12,652 nt of DNA from Methanobacteriota archaeon (GTDB lineage Archaea > Thermoplasmatota > Poseidoniia > Poseidoniales > Poseidoniaceae). How positions within the stretch are numbered: the stretch's first letter is position 1; each line of letters starts with the position of its first letter. Made by a program: the position numbers and the translations under genes. Shown one piece after another: positions 7,431-12,652 of this stretch. Below the pieces are notes generated by a model. That model saw only the letters and a list, made by a program, of their open reading frames with translations. It searched no databases and was not told the DNA's origin. The stretch is taken from the NCBI GenBank assembly GCA_002719475.1, contig PBHQ01000002.1, positions 46,068-58,719 on the forward strand. Direction: 5' to 3'.

Positions 7431-8651
7431 TCACATTCTATGTCGCTTCAAAAATGCCTCAATTCTGTCAAAGGCCGTATTCAATATGTCCAAATCAGCA
7501 AGATAGACCAAACGGAAGTGACCCTTGCCCAATTCACTTGAGAAACCGCTGCCATGCACTACCAATACATGCTCCTCATGCAATAGATCGAGGACAAATG
7601 CCTTGTCATCCGATGCCCATTTTTCATCGGTCAATCTAACGAACATGTAGAATGCCCCTCCCGGTGCTTGAACCTCAAGACCATCTGTCTGCGCGATTCG
7701 TTCAATACACAGGTCCCTTTGAGACTGTACTTTTTCGCTATGTTTCGACATCCATGAACGATCTTCGGTCAATCCCGCTAAATATCCCATCTGGGCAGGG
7801 GTTGAAGCGCACAATCTGCTGCGTAGAATTCTTTCAATTCCATCTTTGACATTGGCCATTCTATCAGCAGGGTCATGAATAGCAAGGTAGCCGATACGCC
7901 AGCCAGGTGCATAGTACACTTTGCTGACACCATTCAGGGTGAATACTGGAACCTTTTCACTTCGACTGGCAATACTCACTTGCCTGCCACTGAAATCCAA
8001 TCCATCGTAAATCTCGTCAGCGATAACCATACAATTCGGCCATCTTGATGCGATTTCAAGCACCTTGTCTATTTCCTCGGAACCAGCAACATTACCTGTA
8101 GGGTTATTTGGGTTAATCATTACAAGTAATCTAACGTCATCATCCATCTTTGCTTCAATGTCTTCAAGGTCTACTTTCCAACCATCATCAGCATCAAGAC
8201 GATACTCTACGGTACTTGCTCCGTACATTTGTGGATATGCCATGTAAGGAGGATAGTGAGGGCCGGGCGCTAGTATCTTGTTTCCAGCTTCTAATGTGGC
8301 TGCGAAGATTATCTGTAATGCTTCGGTGACTCCGTGGCACACGTATACTGAATTTTTATCACAATGCCAGCCTTTACGGCTTTCATCTTCAGCAATTGCT
8401 TGCCTTAATTCCTCGAGTCCGTAGGATGGAGAGTATCCATTTTTTCCTTGTTCCAAGGCATTCTGAAAAGCCTCTACCATGTGAGTTGGAGTAGGCAGAC
8501 CAGGGTAGGCAATCGGATCTCCAATGTTCAGTTTGAGAATACTATGTCCTTGTGCTTCTAAAGCGGTTGCTGGAACTACAACATCCCTGATTGCGTACTC
8601 TATTTGAGAAGCTCTCTGTGATACCGGAATCGGCTCTTCACTCATGCTCAT
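7431..8651 (-). CDS. Alanine aminotransferase-type class I/II aminotransferase
   Basis: A cytosolic PLP enzyme of fold type I, 406 residues. The closest recalled relative is Pyrococcus alanine aminotransferase, which shares EYAIRDVV, LNIGDP, the PGPHYPPY and NPNNPTG segments and the overall layout; E. coli AlaA is similar. NPNNPTG is at 180-186, DEIYDGL starts at 212, the Schiff-base Lys244 sits in NGVSKVYYAPGWRIGY, Arg252 is a phosphate ligand, and Arg380 near the C terminus should bind the substrate carboxylate. The likely reaction is alanine plus 2-oxoglutarate to pyruvate plus glutamate; related amino acids cannot be excluded. The start overlaps the EVE gene by 14 bases. A second ATG at 8645 is also possible: GGAGG at 8655-8659 is 3 bases from the first ATG and 9 from the second. 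Translational coupling is likely. Confidence 0.92.
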   Translation of the reverse strand: MSMSEEPIPVSQRASQIEYAIRDVVVPATALEAQGHSILKLNIGDPIAYPGLPTPTHMVEAFQNALEQGKNGYSPSYGLEELRQAIAEDESRKGWHCDKNSVYVCHGVTEALQIIFAATLEAGNKILAPGPHYPPYMAYPQMYGASTVEYRLDADDGWKVDLEDIEAKMDDDVRLLVMINPNNPTGNVAGSEEIDKVLEIASRWPNCMVIADEIYDGLDFSGRQVSIASRSEKVPVFTLNGVSKVYYAPGWRIGYLAIHDPADRMANVKDGIERILRSRLCASTPAQMGYLAGLTEDRSWMSKHSEKVQSQRDLCIERIAQTDGLEVQAPGGAFYMFVRLTDEKWASDDKAFVLDLLHEEHVLVVHGSGFSSELGKGHFRLVYLADLDILNTAFDRIEAFLKRHRM

Positions 8652-9114
8652 TGGCCTCCAAGCCTCCCATCCTGCAGACTTCTCTGAAGTGCTCGGGACT
8701 AACGGGTTGAACAGAGAGTCGCTGTCCCTTTGCCAGCAAAGGCATGCCTTCTAACAAGGGATTCTCTTTCATTTCAGGAAGTGGTACCATGTTTAACTCA
8801 CGTACAACCTCGATATCAACCATGAACCAACGTGGATTATCAGGATTTGATTTTTCATCATGATATTTGGAATCAGGGTCCCAAGATGTGAAATCAGGAT
8901 AGCCCTCTTTGCACACTTTTGCAATTCCTGCAACATGTGGAGGCTTGCAATTGGAATGGTAAAACAATACTTTGTCGCCAATCTTCATATCATCTCGCAT
9001 GATATTTCTGGCCTGATAATTTCGCACACCGTCCCAATGAGTTTGTCCATCTTCCAATAGTTGCTGCCAAGAGTAGGCATCAGGCTCGCTTTTCATTAGC
9101 CAATGATTGACCAT
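8638..9114 (-). CDS. EVE domain protein (PUA/YTH-like fold)
   Basis: 158 residues, nearly all one EVE domain, the usual size for stand-alone bacterial and archaeal members and for human THYN1. Visible family motifs are HWLMKSEPDAYSW at the N terminus, WDGVRNYQARN, GDKVLFYHSNC, VAGIAKV, the SNPDNPRWFMVDI strand and LSVQPVSPE near the C terminus. EVE domains share the PUA/YTH fold and are thought to read modified bases in DNA or RNA; the aromatic-cage Trp and Tyr positions appear intact. The frame reaches a TTG at 9147, but family alignment supports the ATG at 9114; an ATG at 9096 also exists. It lies 39 bases after the transporter stop and overlaps the aminotransferase start. No restriction or modification gene is nearby, so an RNA-related role is at least as plausible as defence. 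Confidence 0.93.
   Translation of the reverse strand: MVNHWLMKSEPDAYSWQQLLEDGQTHWDGVRNYQARNIMRDDMKIGDKVLFYHSNCKPPHVAGIAKVCKEGYPDFTSWDPDSKYHDEKSNPDNPRWFMVDIEVVRELNMVPLPEMKENPLLEGMPLLAKGQRLSVQPVSPEHFREVCRMGGLEANEHE
8655..8659 (-). promoter_or_regulatory. Shine-Dalgarno site for the aminotransferase gene
   Basis: GGAGG on the minus strand inside the last codons of the EVE gene, 3 bases before the ATG at 8651 and 9 before the ATG at 8645. Its position within the upstream reading frame supports coupled translation; the spacing slightly favours the inner ATG. Confidence 0.6.
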
Positions 9115-9153
9115 GTTGGGGCCAAGAGGTGACCGGCCATCAATCAAACGGTC

Positions 9154-12100
9154 TTACCATGCGTCTTCATTTCCTTGACTGGATAACATTACAGCATCCA
9201 TGCTGGCATCATCACTTTCGGAACCACTTGTGCCTTTTAGCCCAAGTTTACGCATCATAGCTTCTGCCCCGCCAGAGGTGCCAAGACCATATTTGTGCAG
9301 TGTGACGAAGATTGCGGGAAGTAGTACCAAGGCACTGGCTGCGGCAATCCACAGCAAGATGATTACTACAGTAACGAAAGGTTTGATTTCTGGGATGGGA
9401 ATTAGGTATGCCGTAACCATTCCGAGAGTCGTAACAGTTGCAGCTTCAAATAGTGACATTCCTGTTGATACAGTAGAGGTGCGTATGGCCTCAATACCTC
9501 CTCCTAATTCGCGTATACGGTTGGCTATGTGTATGGAGAAATCGACTCCAACGCCTACTAGAATTGAACCGATCATTACAGTAACCAAAGAGAGTGAAAC
9601 ATCCATTCGAGCCATTACCAACCATTGTAGTGCAACAGTTGAAACAACCGGCAATGTTGTCCATGTAGCGAATCTAAGGTCCTTGAAAACAATTCCAAGA
9701 GTTATGAGTGTGAGGATAACTGCGAAGGCTAGGGATGACCATTGAGATTCTACGATTAGACTGTTGACCGCAATAGAAACAGCGGCTACACCAGTCAATT
9801 CACCACTTCGAACATTTCCTTCAGCATAAGTCATCGAGGCATGTTCATTGATTGAACTGACAGAGGTTTGAGTTTCTTTAACTGGTAGGAAAGGCATGTC
9901 AATGTAGACCAATGAACGAGAATATGTGGGTTCTGTAAAGAGATATCTAGTTTCATCTGTTAAGCTGTTGTAGAATACGTTTAGCAAGAAAATTTGTTGC
10001 CTTTTCTGGCTGTTCTCGGTCAGCGCTGGATTTCGGTCAATCTCCTCAAGCAAGCGCCAAAATGTCAAATCATCATCGAATTCATTGTCGAAAATCAAGA
10101 GACAGAGATCGTCGATTCCTTCAGGTAGAAGATTACAGGGGACAGCAAGGTCAGTTCCGGAAATATTTACCGATACACCAACCGATTTCATCAAGAAAAC
10201 AATACTCACAGCAGTTGTATGTTCAACGAGGTTGAGTTTTGTTGAGAGGTTGTTTATGCCTTGCAGATTTTTGAATGGGTCATCGTTTTCAGCAATATTA
10301 TCATCGGAATCTCCTTTGATGTATCCATCTACCAAGAGCATGCCGATTTGACCCGCCTCGAATTCGGAACTGTATTGTTTCATTTTTTGAACTGAAGGCT
10401 CATCCTCTGGCGCCATTCCAAGGAGGTCAATATTTTCCTCGACATTCTCCATCCCCCAGGTCCCAGAAACTGCAATTAGTGCAACGAATATGGCAAGTAC
10501 AGGAATGTTCCACTTGATCGGCACATTGACTGCTGCATCGAATACTGCTAGAGGTGGATGTTTTGCCTTTTTGAGGTCCAGCAAAATGGTTAGATTTGGC
10601 ACCATGACCATGGTTAATATGTAGACTATGACTATTCCTCCAGATAGCGCCCAGCCTACTGTTGCTATAGGCGCCATAGGGGTGAAGGTCAGTGAAATAA
10701 ATCCAATAACAGTAGTAACTGCTGAAAGGAAAACCGCTTTACCAGTGGATGAGAAAGCAATCCGCATTTTTTCGTGACGGTCCCCGCTCTCTTCTGCGTA
10801 GCGATTTGTAATGTGTAGCCCATATGAAACTCCAAGTGCGAGAAGAATCGGGCCTACGATAATCACCGTCATCGAAACTTCATAACCTAACCAGCCAATC
10901 ATGCCTAGAGTCCAGAATACAGCACACAGAGTAGGTAGGCCCGCGATTACAATGACCTTGAATCCTTGAAGTGGCCGTATTGATCCCGTCTGAAGTAGGT
11001 CTGAATGGAAAACAAAAAGTCCTAACGAGACCAGTAGGCAGGCGATGGGAAAGATTTGCCAAAACAATTTGAAAGAGAACTCAGTAACTGCATTGGTAAT
11101 AGGGACAGGTCCGGTCAAGGACATTTGTAGACCTCTGTCTTTCCATGTACACTGCCTGCCCCCTGGGTCGTCTGGGTCACAAGGTCTCTCTTCATTGGCT
11201 AATTCATTGATGATTCCTCGATATTTCTCTATCAAAACGTTGGTTGGTTGACTTTCGTTTACGGCAACGATAATCACTGCCCTGTCGAGATTAGGGTCAT
11301 CATCGGTGTTGCGCGCTAGTTTGTTTAGCCCCGGAGTTGGCTCACATTTTTCCTTACCATCGGAATCTTCGTAACAATCATACATTTGGTCAACGATTTG
11401 ATTTATTCTATCTTGGTTTGGGATGCTGTATTCGCCTAGCAACCATTCCCAATCATCAACTTGTTCAGAAAGAGTTGCAGCACTATCTCTAGTGAAACAA
11501 TCTTGATCTTGACTCTGACAGCCAAGTTCTCCAGCCTCTTCAATGAAGGCTTTCATGACTCGCGGGGCGCTTGAATTAGTTTCTTTGACAACTGTAGAGA
11601 GCGAGAGGATGTAATCAACATCATCAGATGGGTCTGATAATCGGTAGTTGACAGTCTTCTCCAAACGGTCCATCTCTAACATTATGGCTCTGTCAGTTAT
11701 ATTATTCGAGGAGCCCTTCAATTCCACATAGATGATCATCACATTAGTAGACCAGTCTTCTTGTACTTCCTTGATTGCTGCTGCAACAGGGTCTCCTTCT
11801 GGGAGATAGACGTCTAAACTACCATTGACATTCAGACTGGGTCCTTCTTTGACTTGCCATGGCATGGGGTCAGACTCGTTGATGTCCATGAATCCACTAT
11901 GGTAGACGAAGAATAGCGTGGCAAAGAGAAAGACTGCAATCGTGAAGGCTGGAAATTTAGTAATAACTCCCGAAGTGCCTCTGCGGCGATATTCTCTCTT
12001 CAGTGCATCAGGTGCGGAGAGTACTGCCTTGCCTGCGGCCTTAGGATCAAAACCCCTGACGCTACCTGCCATTTTGTTTCCAACAGCACCCGCCCGTTCA

Positions 12101-12192
12101 CGGCTGTGCCGTAGTATATTTTGCAGCCGTTCTTTGGCACTGAGCCTGTCCGCCTTCTTCTCAGCGGCCTCATCTCCAGCGCCCTCAGACAT
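9154..12192 (-). CDS. RND superfamily transporter with two sterol-sensing-like domains (MMPL/HAE3 type)
   Basis: An inner-membrane exporter-like protein of 1012 residues with the duplicated RND layout. A cytosolic basic N terminus of about 78 residues precedes span 1 (78-98), a large extracytoplasmic loop (99-375) and a five-span block (376-535). The second half has one span (562-578), a loop (579-814) and another five-span block (815-964). The span-4 motif is GVSYGLHITNR (454-464) and the matching span-10 motif is GVDFSIHIANR (882-892). Eight Cys occur as four close pairs in the two loops. Such proteins move lipids or other hydrophobic molecules, usually with proton flow; the substrate here is unknown. 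The ATG at 12192 is preferred over the TTG at 12198. It is first in the four-gene run, divergent from valS, with a TATA-like box and palindrome directly upstream. Confidence 0.93.
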   Translation of the reverse strand: MSEGAGDEAAEKKADRLSAKERLQNILRHSRERAGAVGNKMAGSVRGFDPKAAGKAVLSAPDALKREYRRRGTSGVITKFPAFTIAVFLFATLFFVYHSGFMDINESDPMPWQVKEGPSLNVNGSLDVYLPEGDPVAAAIKEVQEDWSTNVMIIYVELKGSSNNITDRAIMLEMDRLEKTVNYRLSDPSDDVDYILSLSTVVKETNSSAPRVMKAFIEEAGELGCQSQDQDCFTRDSAATLSEQVDDWEWLLGEYSIPNQDRINQIVDQMYDCYEDSDGKEKCEPTPGLNKLARNTDDDPNLDRAVIIVAVNESQPTNVLIEKYRGIINELANEERPCDPDDPGGRQCTWKDRGLQMSLTGPVPITNAVTEFSFKLFWQIFPIACLLVSLGLFVFHSDLLQTGSIRPLQGFKVIVIAGLPTLCAVFWTLGMIGWLGYEVSMTVIIVGPILLALGVSYGLHITNRYAEESGDRHEKMRIAFSSTGKAVFLSAVTTVIGFISLTFTPMAPIATVGWALSGGIVIVYILTMVMVPNLTILLDLKKAKHPPLAVFDAAVNVPIKWNIPVLAIFVALIAVSGTWGMENVEENIDLLGMAPEDEPSVQKMKQYSSEFEAGQIGMLLVDGYIKGDSDDNIAENDDPFKNLQGINNLSTKLNLVEHTTAVSIVFLMKSVGVSVNISGTDLAVPCNLLPEGIDDLCLLIFDNEFDDDLTFWRLLEEIDRNPALTENSQKRQQIFLLNVFYNSLTDETRYLFTEPTYSRSLVYIDMPFLPVKETQTSVSSINEHASMTYAEGNVRSGELTGVAAVSIAVNSLIVESQWSSLAFAVILTLITLGIVFKDLRFATWTTLPVVSTVALQWLVMARMDVSLSLVTVMIGSILVGVGVDFSIHIANRIRELGGGIEAIRTSTVSTGMSLFEAATVTTLGMVTAYLIPIPEIKPFVTVVIILLWIAAASALVLLPAIFVTLHKYGLGTSGGAEAMMRKLGLKGTSGSESDDASMDAVMLSSQGNEDAW

Positions 12193-12210
12193 GGTCAAGC
12201 CCGCCTCTGC

Positions 12211-12230
12211 GTCAAGCGCCTTGACTTAAA
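12211..12230 (-). promoter_or_regulatory. TATA-like box with adjacent palindromic operator-like site for the transporter operon
   Basis: GTCAAG-CGC-CTTGAC (12211-12225) is a perfect 6-base inverted repeat with a 3-base centre, and an extra GTCAAGC half-site lies at 12194-12200. It touches TTTAAG (12225-12230, minus strand), a TATA-like box 33 bases before the ATG at 12192. This spacing predicts a transcription start near 12201 and a very short leader. A protein on the palindrome would block transcription initiation. Symmetry is observed; the promoter role is inferred. Confidence 0.5.
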
Positions 12231-12236
12231 CACATG

Positions 12237-12254
12237 AGGATGACAGTTCATCCT
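12237..12254. promoter_or_regulatory. Perfect inverted repeat in the divergent valS/transporter gap
   Basis: AGGATGA-CAGT-TCATCCT is a perfect 7-base inverted repeat around a 4-base centre. It lies just upstream of the TATA-like box of the transporter operon, where archaeal activators often bind, and on the valS side it is about 110 bases before the start codon. It could be a regulator site or an RNA hairpin; no T-run follows it, so it is not a terminator. Confidence 0.4.
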
Positions 12255-12326
12255 TTCCGCCTTCTTTGTTGCACTATGTGCTATCGGCGGGTTCATAGCC
12301 ATCCCTCTTGAGCACCGAGTCGGACC

Positions 12327-12358
12327 CACTCCGTTGACTGGACTGGGGCCCGGGAGTG
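12327..12358 (+). promoter_or_regulatory. Ribosome binding site of valS with possible masking hairpin
   Basis: GGGAG (12352-12356) lies 8 bases before the valS ATG and can serve as a Shine-Dalgarno site. CACTCC (12327-12332) can pair with GGAGTG (12353-12358), which would hide it. GAGT (12317-12320) could instead pair with ACTC (12328-12331), freeing the site. The pairing is visible, but short and possibly fortuitous. Confidence 0.3.
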
Positions 12359-12364
12359 AGCAGA

Positions 12365-12652
12365 ATGCCTGAACCCCGCCTCAAAGAGAAAAGATGGTCA
12401 GTTGATCTTGAGAAGAAAATACAGGAAGAACACTACTCTGAAGGGTACGATACTCGTTACGGTTTCAAACCTGATAGCAGCCGAGAGGTATTCGTAATCG
12501 ACACCCCTCCTCCATATCCAAGTGGAACCTGGCATATCGGAGCCGTTGCCCAATACAGCATGATTGACGTTATTGCGAGGAGTCAGAGGCTTCTGGGTAA
12601 AGAAGTAAAGTTCCCCTGGGGCGTGGACAGGAATGGCATTAACATTGAATTC
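12365..12652 (+). CDS. valS: Valyl-tRNA synthetase, N-terminal fragment cut by the window edge
   Basis: Only the first 96 codons are inside the window and no stop is reached. The product should be a cytosolic class I aminoacyl-tRNA synthetase that attaches valine to tRNA-Val. The N terminus (RW...E..I...) followed by VFVIDTPPPYPSGTWHIG matches archaeal ValRS, where DTPPPYPSG..HIG holds the HIGH signature for ATP binding (His57-Ile58-Gly59). The following FPWGVDRNGINIE replaces the common FPQGWDCHGLPTE-like segment. LeuRS and IleRS share the fold, but the DTPPPYPSG string fits ValRS best. The ATG at 12365 is preceded by GGGAG; an in-frame GTG at 12356 is a less likely start. It is divergent from the transporter operon. 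Confidence 0.85.
   Translation, partial: MPEPRLKEKRWSVDLEKKIQEEHYSEGYDTRYGFKPDSSREVFVIDTPPPYPSGTWHIGAVAQYSMIDVIARSQRLLGKEVKFPWGVDRNGINIEF

Noticed and set aside
8638..9114. EVE protein as part of a defence island
   Set aside because: No nuclease, methyltransferase, helicase or other defence gene is in the window; neighbours are a transporter and metabolic genes.
9200..9745. 181-codon open frame on the plus strand
   Set aside because: It is antisense to the second membrane block of the transporter, whose reading frame is strongly supported by motifs.
12237..12254. Inverted repeat as a transcription terminator
   Set aside because: It lies between two divergent start sites and is not followed by a T-run on either strand.
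12280..12305. GGGTTCATAGCCATCCC resembling a tRNA T-arm
   Set aside because: The flanking bases do not form a five-pair stem and no anticodon or D-arm is found upstream.

Overview
The window looks like chromosomal DNA of a marine planktonic archaeon, most likely Poseidoniales (Marine Group II) or a related Thermoplasmatota/Euryarchaeota lineage. The evidence is an archaeal-type serine hydroxymethyltransferase, a Pyrococcus-like alanine aminotransferase, an archaeal-type valyl-tRNA synthetase start, TATA-like boxes at archaeal spacing, a secreted Asp-rich repeat protein and very tight gene packing. Base composition is moderate and even. I see no mobile elements, CRISPR arrays, tRNAs or rRNAs. 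The lineage is an inference from gene content.

Left part (1-2762, minus strand): a large secreted or membrane-anchored protein with calcium-binding thrombospondin-type-3-like repeats runs off the left edge. Its last readable stretch looks like a barrel-sandwich (lipoyl-like) domain. Upstream of it is a 354-residue protein of unknown function that appears to contain two diverged copies of one domain, possibly V4R-like. The 126-base gap between these genes holds a TATA-like box, two overlapping perfect palindromes and a Shine-Dalgarno site.

Middle (2854-4206, plus strand): serine hydroxymethyltransferase (glyA), divergent from the 354-residue gene and overlapping tail to tail by 8 bases with the next gene.

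Right part (12192 down to 4199, minus strand): a compact four-gene run in transcription order: two-SSD RND/MMPL-type transporter, EVE-domain protein, class I/II aminotransferase (alanine type), and a large multi-spanning membrane protein with a cytosolic helical-repeat region. Gaps are 39 bases, a 14-base overlap, and 55 bases, so one operon is likely. The transporter and the last gene are both envelope proteins; no shared pathway with the two soluble proteins is evident.

Far right (12365 onward, plus strand): the first 96 codons of valyl-tRNA synthetase (valS), cut by the window edge. The 172-base gap between valS and the transporter carries a TATA-like box with an adjacent palindrome, a second perfect inverted repeat, and a possible hairpin covering the valS ribosome binding site. 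No stretch over 300 bases lacks a gene. Nothing here is clearly a new defence or mobile system. The most unusual items are the duplicated-domain orphan protein, the membrane/helical-repeat protein, the asymmetric transporter and the palindromes.
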